Positions 1-8,038 of a stretch of 16,601 nucleotides of DNA are shown piece by piece; the stretch's first letter is position 1; each line of letters opens with the position of its first letter. Origin of the DNA: an uncultured Bacteroidota bacterium (GTDB lineage Bacteria; Bacteroidota; Bacteroidia; Chitinophagales; Chitinophagaceae); contig CAMLKS010000012.1 of assembly GCA_946480675.1 (NCBI GenBank), forward strand, positions 1 through 16,601, given 5' to 3'. The translations under genes were made by a program, and so were the position numbers. A model generated the notes under the pieces. The model did no database searches. It was not told the origin of the DNA and saw nothing but the letters and a program-made list of their open reading frames with translations.

Positions 1-580
1 TTCTTTCGGATGCTGCTACTATTAACTTGGTAAGTTCCGGCAATTCTCCACCAAACTGCGTTAGAGTAGAGGCAAACATCGGAACAACAAATTTTAGCAT
101 AAAAAAAACCGCAAGTAATGTCGTTGCCAATATAATTATAGGATAACTAAGTGCATTAAGCGTTTTTCTTCTCTGGGTATTTTTTTTTGAGTAATACTTT
201 GATAGCTTATTAAAGACCTCAGGCAACGCTCCGGTATTTTCACCAATTAATATACTGTATGTATCAAAATTATTGAATTGCTTCGCCTCTTCCATTGCTC
301 TAGATAAGCTTACACCTATCGACAGCTTTTCATACAATACGAAATAAATGGATTTAAGCTTGTCGTTACCATCAGTAGTTGTTGACAGATTTAATACTGT
401 CTGTAGATCTACTCCGGAATTCAACAATAAACCTACTTCGGAAAAAAATCGCTCTTTTAAGGTATCACTTATTCTATTGAAAAACTTAAGCTCAATATTT
501 CCTATTGAAAATATTCTATCTACGATTGATTCAGGCAAAGTGTTCTGTGCCTTGTTATTTTTTATTGTTTTTAGGTCCAT
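1..580 (-). CDS. gspF: Type II secretion inner-membrane platform protein GspF (PilC-like), C-terminus cut by window edge
   Basis: Translating the minus strand from the ATG at 580-578 gives 193 residues running off the left edge, so only the N-terminal half is present. Residues about 44-167 match the first T2SSF domain: the region after FFSEVGLLLNSGVDL, the GENTGALPEVFNKLSKYY block (about 113-130), then a membrane segment around 145-165 (SYPIIILATTLLAVFFML). It is followed by the typical VPMFASTLTQFGGELPELTK stretch. GspF/PilC proteins sit in the inner membrane, contact the assembly ATPase and form the platform on which pseudopilins are assembled. The start lies 7 nt after the stop of the GspJ-like gene, so it is the most downstream gene seen in this operon. 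There is no clear Shine-Dalgarno. The family assignment is firm; whether the machine is T2SS or a type IV pilus cannot be told from GspF alone. Confidence 0.95.
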   Translation of the reverse strand, partial: MDLKTIKNNKAQNTLPESIVDRIFSIGNIELKFFNRISDTLKERFFSEVGLLLNSGVDLQTVLNLSTTTDGNDKLKSIYFVLYEKLSIGVSLSRAMEEAKQFNNFDTYSILIGENTGALPEVFNKLSKYYSKKNTQRRKTLNALSYPIIILATTLLAVFFMLKFVVPMFASTLTQFGGELPELTKLIVAASER

Positions 581-587
581 CGCACAA

Positions 588-1061
588 TCAATATGATAAA
601 ATCAATTCTTCTGTACTGTAATATTTTTCAAAAAAAATTAAATGATAATTTGTGGTATCCAGTAGTAGACTAACATTTTTAATCCTGTATTCGTTATCAT
701 TTATCATCATTTTGTTTACATTAACCCCTTGCACATTAACATCAAACATTATGCTGTTACTATTATACTTCCTTGTCACATTTGAATCAAGTATATACTC
801 AACTGAGTCCTCGCGCCCATGAAACGACAACTTTTTTTCAAAAAGATCATACTTTATACAAACACATTTACTTGCATCTGTACTTAGCGCATTTCTCAGC
901 GATAAAATACTAGTCATTTTAGATTGCATGGTGGAATATGACTGCCATTGTTTATCTAGAAGCAATACTGACTGGTATATCAGCACAACTATTACCGCAC
1001 TTAGTATTAGCGCTATAAGCATCTCTATCAGCGTAAATCCAGATAAGAAACGGGTTTTCAA
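588..1061 (-). CDS. GspJ/PilW-type minor pseudopilin
   Basis: 157 residues. The N-terminus is a textbook class III prepilin leader: K2 and R4, then G8 before the cleavage point, F9 at +1 and E13 at +5 (LSG/FTLIEM), followed by about 20 hydrophobic residues (13-33). It should be processed by the A24 peptidase encoded at 7529-8038. The rest is a globular domain of mixed strands, with no obvious calcium loop. Length and operon position suggest a GspJ- or PilW-like tip pseudopilin, but the subtype cannot be fixed by eye. The start codon is TTG at 1061-1059. It directly follows the TAA of the upstream gene in the same frame, so no longer version is possible, and the next ATG would remove the leader. 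The two genes are thus separated by one stop codon only. Confidence 0.82.
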   Translation of the reverse strand: MKTRFLSGFTLIEMLIALILSAVIVVLIYQSVLLLDKQWQSYSTMQSKMTSILSLRNALSTDASKCVCIKYDLFEKKLSFHGREDSVEYILDSNVTRKYNSNSIMFDVNVQGVNVNKMMINDNEYRIKNVSLLLDTTNYHLIFFEKYYSTEELILSY

Positions 1062-1526
1062 TTATAGCGGCTTTTGTCTTTTTATCTTATAACTTTTCCC
1101 AGCGACTGTTATATTAAGTTCCTCTTCTGATACTCTTTTGATGACAATATCATTATACGTTTCTTTTTCACGTAAGAATAGGTAATTGTCATTTATCTTT
1201 AAAATTGCCGTATTGACTGTGTTCCGGCGGATCACACCATAGTATTCAGGAAGCTTTACCGGCCTCTGTTCTACATCATTTTGTTTTACGGTAACTACAG
1301 GCATTACAGATGCAGTATCAGTAATTATTTTCAGGAACGGGTCATCCTGATATTGAAACACCGCATAAGTATCAATTAATTGAATACTGCTTTTTGAATT
1401 GTTATATTTTGTAGGTGCCAGGGACTTTCCGGGGTTTATATCAGTAATGATTTTAAATATAATAACACCCCACACAACCATTGTTGCGATTAGTAATGTA
1501 AGTTGTATCAGTTTATTTTTCGGCAT
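1062..1526 (-). CDS. GspC/PilP-like inner-membrane clamp protein
   Basis: 154 residues with a short cytoplasmic start (MPKNK), one membrane helix at about 8-27, a flexible linker containing QYQDDPFL (about 58-65), and a small C-terminal beta-rich periplasmic domain (about 88-150). That domain has the pattern YYGVIRRNTVNTAILKIN ... IVIKRV ... LNITVAGKSYKIKR. This architecture matches the homology region of GspC and the PilP family, which links the inner-membrane platform to the secretin N-domains. PilP is normally a lipoprotein; here the anchor is a transmembrane helix, as in GspC. No PDZ domain is present, which is usual for short members. The ATG overlaps the stop of the preceding FN3 lipoprotein gene by one base (TAATG), and its own stop abuts the TTG of the GspJ-like gene. 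The call rests on architecture plus context, not on a strong motif. Confidence 0.62.
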   Translation of the reverse strand: MPKNKLIQLTLLIATMVVWGVIIFKIITDINPGKSLAPTKYNNSKSSIQLIDTYAVFQYQDDPFLKIITDTASVMPVVTVKQNDVEQRPVKLPEYYGVIRRNTVNTAILKINDNYLFLREKETYNDIVIKRVSEEELNITVAGKSYKIKRQKPL

Positions 1527-2467
1527 TAGGGAATTACGTAAAAGCTTCTATACGGGGAGTAGCCAGATACATTTCCTGCTTTATCCTTCGATCGGATTCT
1601 CCAATAATATCTCGTATTCGGATTCAGATTCGATAGATCAATATAGTTCAAACCTGTTTCATAGGTCCCGACCATATTTGAAAACAAGGAGTCTGTCGAC
1701 AGATATAAGCTATCCGAGTATACATCGCTATTCTTGTCCCATTTCAATTTAACAATACTTGTGACTGAATCATTGTCTGCAGGACTGTTCAGGAGGGAGG
1801 GTGATGGAGCTGTAACGTCTATAACGATGGTTTTTAAATCAGAATATTGACTACTAGTTTGGTTGTTTCCATTGACAGCTTTAACACGCCACTTATACTT
1901 ACCTTCAACTAAAGTATCCCTCAGAAAATTACTAGTTGTTAGCCTGACTTTTCTGACAACATTCACGCTATCAAGTAAATTATACTCGTAATTGGTTGCG
2001 TAAGGAAATACATGCCATTCATATAAAATTTCTAATTCATTTGTATATAAGTCACTGGCAGGAGAAACTGTATAAAATAATTGGCCCGTCAAATCTGAAG
2101 TAGTATCAACTTTGAAATTATAGACCTGATATCTGGATGAGCTGCTTGGATTTTCAGCTCTTATCCTCCATTGATAAATCCCTGGGAACAACGTATACGT
2201 TAATTTCGTACCGCTTACTAATGTATCCAGTATAAAATTATTTAGAGAATCGAACGATGGGGACACGATCTGAACTCTATATGTTCTGGCATTCTTATTT
2301 GATTCCCACCAAAATTGAACCTGGTAATTACTTGAAATATAATTTGACTGGGGAACATTAACTTTTACGGATTCATTTGAAAGATCTTTTTCTATCAAAT
2401 CATCACAGCCCTGGATGGTTAGTTGCAGGGCGAACAAAACGAAAATGGTTTTAGTTTGTAGTTTCAT
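1526..2467 (-). CDS. Lipoprotein with three fibronectin type III-like modules, within the secretion operon
   Basis: 313 residues. The signal peptide ends in TIQGC, giving a lipobox with C21 as the predicted lipidated residue and DD directly after it. Three beta-sandwich-like modules follow at about 35-121, 133-217 and 224-312. Each carries the same strand motif, YQWRIRAEN, YKWRVKAVN and YYWRIRSKD, near its end. The last module, with LSNLNPNTRYYWRIRSKDKAGN, is the clearest FN3 domain. No catalytic motif is visible. It overlaps the GspM/PilO-like gene by 17 nt and the GspC/PilP-like gene by 1 nt, so it is part of the machine operon rather than a passenger at its end. A structural or outer-membrane accessory role, for example at the secretin or on the surface, is inference. 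It does not resemble a known pilotin. Confidence 0.75.
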   Translation of the reverse strand: MKLQTKTIFVLFALQLTIQGCDDLIEKDLSNESVKVNVPQSNYISSNYQVQFWWESNKNARTYRVQIVSPSFDSLNNFILDTLVSGTKLTYTLFPGIYQWRIRAENPSSSSRYQVYNFKVDTTSDLTGQLFYTVSPASDLYTNELEILYEWHVFPYATNYEYNLLDSVNVVRKVRLTTSNFLRDTLVEGKYKWRVKAVNGNNQTSSQYSDLKTIVIDVTAPSPSLLNSPADNDSVTSIVKLKWDKNSDVYSDSLYLSTDSLFSNMVGTYETGLNYIDLSNLNPNTRYYWRIRSKDKAGNVSGYSPYRSFYVIP

Positions 2468-2957
2468 GTTTCACGCTTTTAATATAAAGCACTGCATTTA
2501 GTTCATGCTTTTTATCCCGATTGTTTTGCCTCGTCTCGAAGCTGATCGAATTTATGATCACCCCATCTGTCTTTTCTAACTTGTTTACATAAGCAAGTAT
2601 ATCATTGTATTTACCCGCCAATGTTAATTTGCTGGTTTCAATAACATATCTCTGCGAATAATCACTTCTGTATTGAATGATTTCTTTCAATTCTACGTCT
2701 GAATCCGGGTCAGAGATCATTAACGAAATGTCCTCTGCATCTTGTTCTATAAAATTTTTATTAGATGATAATAGTGTAATTGCTTTCTCTAAGCTATCAG
2801 ACCGCATCAGTGCGGCATTGTAATCTACATAAGCATCCAGTGATTTCTTAAAATTCAAGACATACACGTAATATAATATGACGCTTGCTCCAATTAACAT
2901 CAATAAAAGTTGATGTTTGGGTTTTAGTGTATGAAAATATGCTATAAGCGTTTTCAT
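2451..2957 (-). CDS. GspM/PilO-like inner-membrane assembly protein
   Basis: 168 residues: a short cytoplasmic N-terminus, one membrane helix at about 17-34 (LLLMLIGASVILYYVYVL), a charged helical stretch (about 36-70) of the coiled-coil type, and a C-terminal ferredoxin-like portion (about 95-165). The last part includes KYNDILAYVNKLEKTDGVIINSISF, in which a helix then a strand match the PilO/GspM fold. PilO/GspM proteins pair with PilN/GspL in the periplasm and link the platform to the GspC/PilP protein. The neighbours are exactly those partners: the start overlaps the GspL-like gene in an ATGA junction, and the 3' end overlaps the FN3 lipoprotein gene by 17 nt. Sequence conservation in this family is low, so the call depends on topology, length and position. 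Confidence 0.7.
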   Translation of the reverse strand: MKTLIAYFHTLKPKHQLLLMLIGASVILYYVYVLNFKKSLDAYVDYNAALMRSDSLEKAITLLSSNKNFIEQDAEDISLMISDPDSDVELKEIIQYRSDYSQRYVIETSKLTLAGKYNDILAYVNKLEKTDGVIINSISFETRQNNRDKKHELNAVLYIKSVKHETTN

Positions 2958-4207
2958 TTTTCAATAGATATAGAGAATGTTGCAATTTCTGCAGGCCTCT
3001 TTTGAGTGTATTCTTTAATAATTACGTTCTTTACCCAGATGTATTTTTTAAGCTGTTCAACCCAATCTATTACCTCATCACTCGAATAACAATATCCTGA
3101 TATATTGATAGTATTTATATCGAACACATCCTTGCCATTGGTGGTAGTGGTCTTATTTGGGTTTACATCTAATTTACTTAAATAGATGTATGAAGGCAAG
3201 GACCTCGTTACCTGATCTGAGTAATACGATACATTCCCCTTCTCAATAATACCATCTGCAGACAACAGTTCCTTCACGCGCGCAATTTGTTTGTTATTTG
3301 AAGACATCTGTCTTAGTTGTTGCTCTTTCAAAAGCATATCCTGTTCTATCACCTCCAGTTTCTTACTATACTTATTGAAGAATACAGTACTTACCGCGAG
3401 AAGAACAAACAATATTGTTAAGGCCGAGAGGACTATTTTTCGCAGCTTATTATTGCTAAACAATATGATCTTATTCTTCTCTATGTTCGCGTCAGTATAA
3501 GTTGAAACTTCTGATGGTGAAAGTTGGTACCTGATCGCATAGGCATACAATACTGCAAGTCGTTCATCAATACGCTCTGTTTCAATATTAATTGATGATG
3601 TCGGTTCTTCAGTATTTAGAGATGTAATTGATGTACCATTAAAATTTTTTAGATAAGCCCCATCAAAAGTAAATTCATAACCGGCAATTTTTTTTGTCTG
3701 TATTCCTCTTATGGAATTATCAAACAAAAACTGTGAAAGTGTAAAAATAGATGATGGCCCGATCGATACATTTATCAGGTTTCTCCTCAAAAAGGGAAAA
3801 TCCTGAAGGAGCTGGTCTATAAAACTGATTTTGCAAAGTGATGCTATTGCTTGCCTGTCATTTACAGCTGTTTTGATAAAACAAAAGTCTTCTTTCTTTG
3901 CATTGGGTAGCATGCTACTAAAAACATCACCATCTATATCATGCAACAGTTTACTTAGCACCTTTGCACCATTTACTAATACAATTATTGGATATTCTTT
4001 CTGTGAAAGATATTGTTCTAATTGCACAGGTGTTTCATATATACCACTATCTTCTACGTTAACATTGCCCTTACTGTTATTCAGCCATATCCGATTGAAA
4101 TATACTTGTCGCCCCTCTTGAGAATAAGCATCAACAACTTCTATCGCAATTAAGTTCGAATACCGGTTCAAACTTATTCTATGCAATATGTTATCCAGTA
4201 TTGCCAT
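2954..4207 (-). CDS. GspL-like protein (PilM-like cytoplasmic domain joined to PilN-like membrane/periplasmic domain)
   Basis: 417 residues. Residues 1 to about 240 form a soluble cytoplasmic domain resembling a degenerate actin-like PilM/GspL fold, with IAIEVV near the start, a block at about 140-180 that includes NVSIGPSSIFTLSQFL, and ERIDERLAVLYAYAIRYQL at about 211-229. A membrane helix lies at about 258-277, followed by a coiled-coil-prone segment (280-315) and a small periplasmic domain (about 325-417) with INTINISGYCYSSDEVIDWV, as in PilN. One chain thus covers what PilM and PilN do separately in type IV pilus systems, which is the GspL arrangement of T2SS. It would recruit the ATPase encoded at 6097-7524 to the platform. 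It starts inside the secretin stop (TAATG) and overlaps the GspM/PilO-like gene by 4 nt. Confidence 0.75.
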   Translation of the reverse strand: MAILDNILHRISLNRYSNLIAIEVVDAYSQEGRQVYFNRIWLNNSKGNVNVEDSGIYETPVQLEQYLSQKEYPIIVLVNGAKVLSKLLHDIDGDVFSSMLPNAKKEDFCFIKTAVNDRQAIASLCKISFIDQLLQDFPFLRRNLINVSIGPSSIFTLSQFLFDNSIRGIQTKKIAGYEFTFDGAYLKNFNGTSITSLNTEEPTSSINIETERIDERLAVLYAYAIRYQLSPSEVSTYTDANIEKNKIILFSNNKLRKIVLSALTILFVLLAVSTVFFNKYSKKLEVIEQDMLLKEQQLRQMSSNNKQIARVKELLSADGIIEKGNVSYYSDQVTRSLPSYIYLSKLDVNPNKTTTTNGKDVFDINTINISGYCYSSDEVIDWVEQLKKYIWVKNVIIKEYTQKRPAEIATFSISIEK

Positions 4208-6096
4208 TAATAAAAAACTGTTGGATGGATCAATATTGCTAACTTGTTTTTCTTCGAACTTCTGGACCTGCTGCTAAATATCCATTTCACTATTGGTATC
4301 CTTGAGAGTACCGGTATGCCTTGTCCTGCGTCATTCGTATTTTTCTCATCCAGACCGCCGAGAAGTATCATATCATTGTTCTTGACCCTCAAGGAGGATT
4401 TGAAACTTCTCGTCAATCTGCCATAAGGTCCATTCTTGGTAAATTGCTCTGTAAAAGTGGACTGCTCTACAGATATATCTAATGTAATTTGTTCATCTGC
4501 TGAAACTACAGGCTTAATCACAACCGCGAAATTGGCCTGGAGCTCCTTGAAAACAGTACCTGTTACAGTTGTTGTGCTTTGGGTCGTAATAACGTTCGTA
4601 GTCTGTTCTGCATAATATCTGGTCTCCCCTATTGTCATCTGCGCCTCATTCCCATTTAAAGTTGCTAATCTTGGCGTAGAGCGCACTTTTAGATTACCGT
4701 TGTCTTCAGATGCTTTTAAGGAGACATAGAAACCAGGGGTCACCTTCCCTAGATTGACCAGACCCGTACCATTTATACCATCTATAATGTTATTAATACT
4801 ATTAGCGCTAAGTGTCAGGTCTATAGTCGGGAAAATACTTGAGTACGTTGAAGTTGTTTTTGAATTATCAATACCAGCCATTATACCTGTAGAAACTGCT
4901 GCCGTACGTCTTATATCTAATATTATAAGTTCGATATTAACGACCGGCACTGTTTTATCTATTTGCCTCAAAAAAGCATGTAGCTCTTTCACAGCAGGAG
5001 TGGACCCGGCCATTACAACGCTATTCATCTCATTGAGCGGTATGATCTCTATACCCTTTTTTAACTCTGCAGGGATCTGTTCTAATATCTTATTTATTGT
5101 CCTGTACTTGAAGGCATACACTTCTGCAGACCTTATTTCCTCCAGTTTCCTATCACCTATTAAGTAGACACCGTTACTTATTTTATAAGTATACTCTGTA
5201 GCATTAAACAGGTATTTTAGGAACGTATTAAAATCAACATTATTGACGTTTAAGTCGCTGGTCCCCTTAATTTCAGAAAATACGAAATAGTTAATATTGA
5301 GTTTATTAGCTACAGCTGACAATACATCTTTTATAGGCACATTACCAGAATGAATAGACAGAATGCTATCATGACCATTCGTATTTAGCTTTAACCCCTG
5401 CGGCAATGAATGATTCTTATCTTCTTTATCATTATGTTTCACAGTATTCACATCCTCCAAATAGAACGTGGCTGAATCTTTAACAGAAAAAAATAAGTTA
5501 TTGATGAATGCCATTTCTCTGATAGCCTTCTCTAAAGGCATATCTTTTACATAGCCGCTAACCTGTCGACCAAGAAGACTAGCTGGCGCAATAATGTTGG
5601 CATTGGTAAGTTTGCCAACTATTTTTATTATCTCTCCAAGTGTATCATCTTTCAAGTCAAGGCTAATTTTGCGGGTTGTATCATTATAAGCAACGCCAAG
5701 GATTTTCGGTGGTAATGGTGGGATCTCTTTTGCCGGAGGATAATATTTGAGGAATGAAATTATATTGCCATTGATAAATATCTCGAATTCGTGTTGATCA
5801 CTTAGATACACCAACAGATCGGCTACACTTACGTTAGTGAAATTAACTGAGATAGATTTGTTTAACGTCGGATCTATATCAAAGTTTAGTTTATTGCTGA
5901 CACCTAATGCCCTTAAAAATTCGTGCAGTGCTACATTCGATATCGAAAATGACACCTTATTATTAAGTTGTGGAATCTCTTCTGCTGAATTCTCCAACCT
6001 TAATTTTATGGTTTCAACCCTATTATCATACTGCTGTCCATAGGATATAATTGAAATAAACAAAAAGAGTAAAAAGAGGGTGGTCTTGGTTCTCAT
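4207..6096 (-). CDS. gspD: Outer-membrane secretin (GspD/PilQ family) with three STN-like N-terminal modules
   Basis: 629 residues. The signal peptide (about 1-21) ends ISYGQ. Three repeats of the small STN/N0-type fold follow, at about 48-117, 143-215 and 245-313; each has a strand, a helix, a hydrophobic NxxNxx strand and a second helix with LxxLL-like spacing. An N1-like domain occupies about 324-381 (VYAFKYRTINKILEQIP ... VVMAGSTPAVKELHAFLRQID). The C-terminal secretin domain (about 384-629) is unmistakable: VVNIELIILDIRR, VRSTPRLATLNGNEAQM, and the family signature MILLGGLDEKN ... GIPVLSRIPIVKWIFSS. Secretins form the gated outer-membrane channel for T2SS substrates or pili. The start ATG directly follows the TAG of the ATPase gene in the same frame. 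No S-domain is obvious at the C-terminus, so any pilotin interaction is unknown. Confidence 0.95.
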   Translation of the reverse strand: MRTKTTLFLLFLFISIISYGQQYDNRVETIKLRLENSAEEIPQLNNKVSFSISNVALHEFLRALGVSNKLNFDIDPTLNKSISVNFTNVSVADLLVYLSDQHEFEIFINGNIISFLKYYPPAKEIPPLPPKILGVAYNDTTRKISLDLKDDTLGEIIKIVGKLTNANIIAPASLLGRQVSGYVKDMPLEKAIREMAFINNLFFSVKDSATFYLEDVNTVKHNDKEDKNHSLPQGLKLNTNGHDSILSIHSGNVPIKDVLSAVANKLNINYFVFSEIKGTSDLNVNNVDFNTFLKYLFNATEYTYKISNGVYLIGDRKLEEIRSAEVYAFKYRTINKILEQIPAELKKGIEIIPLNEMNSVVMAGSTPAVKELHAFLRQIDKTVPVVNIELIILDIRRTAAVSTGIMAGIDNSKTTSTYSSIFPTIDLTLSANSINNIIDGINGTGLVNLGKVTPGFYVSLKASEDNGNLKVRSTPRLATLNGNEAQMTIGETRYYAEQTTNVITTQSTTTVTGTVFKELQANFAVVIKPVVSADEQITLDISVEQSTFTEQFTKNGPYGRLTRSFKSSLRVKNNDMILLGGLDEKNTNDAGQGIPVLSRIPIVKWIFSSRSRSSKKNKLAILIHPTVFY

Positions 6097-7524
6097 CTAA
6101 TAATAATTTATAAGTATGGGGTAAGCCTCATCAATTGACGTTATTCCTGTCTTCACCATTTGTATGGTATTCTCCCTAAGCGTATGTATGCCTCGTTGCT
6201 TAAGCTGCATAGATATGTCGTGTGTATTGTCTTTGATCAATGCCGACATATCGGCATCAATAGGAATCACTTCATATACAGCGGCCCTGCCCTGATAACC
6301 TGTATAGTAGCACTGTTCACAGCCTACCGCCACCCAATGGGTTTCACCACTAGTAAAGAAAGACCGGAACTCGTCCAACATTTTGGTATCATGCAGTTCT
6401 CTTTCTTGTTTACAATGAACACATAATTTCCTTAACAGACGTTGGGCTACAGACATATTCAGGGTATTTGCCAAAAGAAAAGCCGGCACTCCCATATCTA
6501 TAAGCCTGGCAATTGTTCCCCATGCTGAATTAGTGTGTATAGTCGAAAGGACAAGGTGCCCTGTCAGTGCAGCCCGAATAGCCATTTGGGCTGTTTCACT
6601 ATCCCTGATTTCTCCAAGCATAATGATATCCGGATCCTGCCTTAGAAAAGTTTTTAATGCGCTGGAAAAGGTAAGCCCGATATTCTCTTTTAGTTGAACC
6701 TGATTTATACCATCTAAAGTATACTCTATAGGGTCCTCTATGGTCAATATGTTATTGAACTCACTGTTCAGGACTTTCAGGGTTGCATACAATGTTGTTG
6801 TTTTGCCTGAGCCAGTAGGTCCGCTGATCAATATAATACCATGTGGCTTTTTCAATACCTTCTCATATTCTTTCAATTGCTTTTCGCTCAGGCCAATGGT
6901 ATCAATATTGATATGCGTGGAGTCATTGCTTAATAAACGTAAAACTATTTTCTCTCCATGTAATGAAGGGAGAATGGACACACGAATGTCTGTCTTCCCA
7001 AGTTTACTATTAACTAATATACGCCCATCTTGCGGCAATCTCTTTTCTGCGATATCCAGGTTGGCTTTGATCTTTATTCTATTCACAAAAGAAGGGTATT
7101 CATCTTTTGACAATGAATATCGTTCTATTAATTTCCCATCCAGCCTAAACCTTATCCTGCAGCTCTCAGACTGTGCTTCTATATGAATATCACTACATTT
7201 CAGGTCTTTTGCCTCCATAATAATGCGATGCAAAAAATCATCTGTATTTGAACTATCTGCTACCTCACTTTTCTTTATGCCGGTTACATCAATTTTATAG
7301 TGGCGACCTAATAGTTCATTTATAACTACAGCCTCTTCTTTTCGCAACTCTAAGTCGATACCTGTAGTCAATTCAATTTCTAATTGAACATCAGGCGTGT
7401 AAAATAAATGGTCAATGTAAACTATTAGTTTACCAGCCTCCCAGCCAGCAGGTACTATTCTATATTGCCATGCTACCTGTGGTGCTATGGCAGTTATCGC
7501 AGATTTTTCAGGTACAATGGTCAT
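6097..7524 (-). CDS. gspE: Type II secretion / type IV pilus assembly ATPase (GspE/PilB)
   Basis: 475 residues, a little shorter than typical GspE/PilB because the N-terminal domain is compact (about 1-85). The catalytic part is complete: SDIHIEAQ and IRFRLDG (about 111-130), Walker A GPTGSGKTTT (235-244), Asp box EDPIEY (263-268), Walker B DPDIIMLGEIRD (297-308) and His box TGHLVLSTIHTN (321-332). A four-cysteine zinc site follows (C368, C371, C402, C405, the last pair in CEQCYYTGYQGRAAVYEV). Four Cys and this His box favour an assembly ATPase over a PilT retraction ATPase. It powers pseudopilin polymerisation at the inner membrane by ATP hydrolysis. It lies 4 nt after the prepilin peptidase gene and abuts the secretin gene with no gap (TAG then ATG). 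Confidence 0.96.
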   Translation of the reverse strand: MTIVPEKSAITAIAPQVAWQYRIVPAGWEAGKLIVYIDHLFYTPDVQLEIELTTGIDLELRKEEAVVINELLGRHYKIDVTGIKKSEVADSSNTDDFLHRIIMEAKDLKCSDIHIEAQSESCRIRFRLDGKLIERYSLSKDEYPSFVNRIKIKANLDIAEKRLPQDGRILVNSKLGKTDIRVSILPSLHGEKIVLRLLSNDSTHINIDTIGLSEKQLKEYEKVLKKPHGIILISGPTGSGKTTTLYATLKVLNSEFNNILTIEDPIEYTLDGINQVQLKENIGLTFSSALKTFLRQDPDIIMLGEIRDSETAQMAIRAALTGHLVLSTIHTNSAWGTIARLIDMGVPAFLLANTLNMSVAQRLLRKLCVHCKQERELHDTKMLDEFRSFFTSGETHWVAVGCEQCYYTGYQGRAAVYEVIPIDADMSALIKDNTHDISMQLKQRGIHTLRENTIQMVKTGITSIDEAYPILINYY

Positions 7525-7528
7525 ATGG

Positions 7529-8038
7529 CTATATAATAGAAATGGGCAACAGGAAAGTATTATTCAGTAAATCAAAAGGTTTAACTATGGCGTAAGAATA
7601 CACTATGAAATGGGCAACAGTCATTATACCTGCTAATGGAATCCTGACTTTGCCTTTACTACGGCTTGAAGACGCAATGGCATATAGAATTCCTATGAAG
7701 CAAACACTGATAAGAAAAGCTACGTAATTGAACAAGCTAAGCGCAAAGCAGAGAAATAATAGGATGATAACATCCGCCTTACCAATATATCTGTCCACAA
7801 GCTTTTCCCATCTTTTTGCCTTAACAGATACATATATCTTCAAAACAAAAAGAATAAACACCAGGAATATTATTGTAGTTAACATAGATAACGGGTTCTG
7901 AATACTAAGTAAGCCGTTTGTTATAAGTAAGCCGCCCCAAAAAAACAACCAGTAAACGTGAATTCTTTTGCTTTTAAAATCCTGATATGCAATTGCTGTG
8001 GCGCAAATGAACAATGCGAGTATAAAAAGATAGATCAT
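7529..8038 (-). CDS. Compact prepilin (leader) peptidase, A24 family, with GKAD in place of GxGD
   Basis: 169 residues and strongly hydrophobic, with about six membrane segments. The two aspartates expected of A24 aspartic peptidases are in place. D20 lies in YQDFKSKRIH at the end of the first helix, where the family has a D followed by a basic turn and I/P. D89 lies in IGKADVIILLF at the start of a later helix, where the family has GxGD. Here the second Gly is Ala. There is no N-terminal cysteine-rich methyltransferase domain, so this is the short type that may cleave without methylating, as in CpaA/TadV-like proteins. Its gene lies between the pseudopilin gene, with a TAATG overlap, and the ATPase gene, which fits processing of the prepilins encoded at 8038-8451, 588-1061 and 10333-10716. 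The call is from motifs and context. Confidence 0.8.
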   Translation of the reverse strand: MIYLFILALFICATAIAYQDFKSKRIHVYWLFFWGGLLITNGLLSIQNPLSMLTTIIFLVFILFVLKIYVSVKAKRWEKLVDRYIGKADVIILLFLCFALSLFNYVAFLISVCFIGILYAIASSSRSKGKVRIPLAGIMTVAHFIVYSYAIVKPFDLLNNTFLLPISII

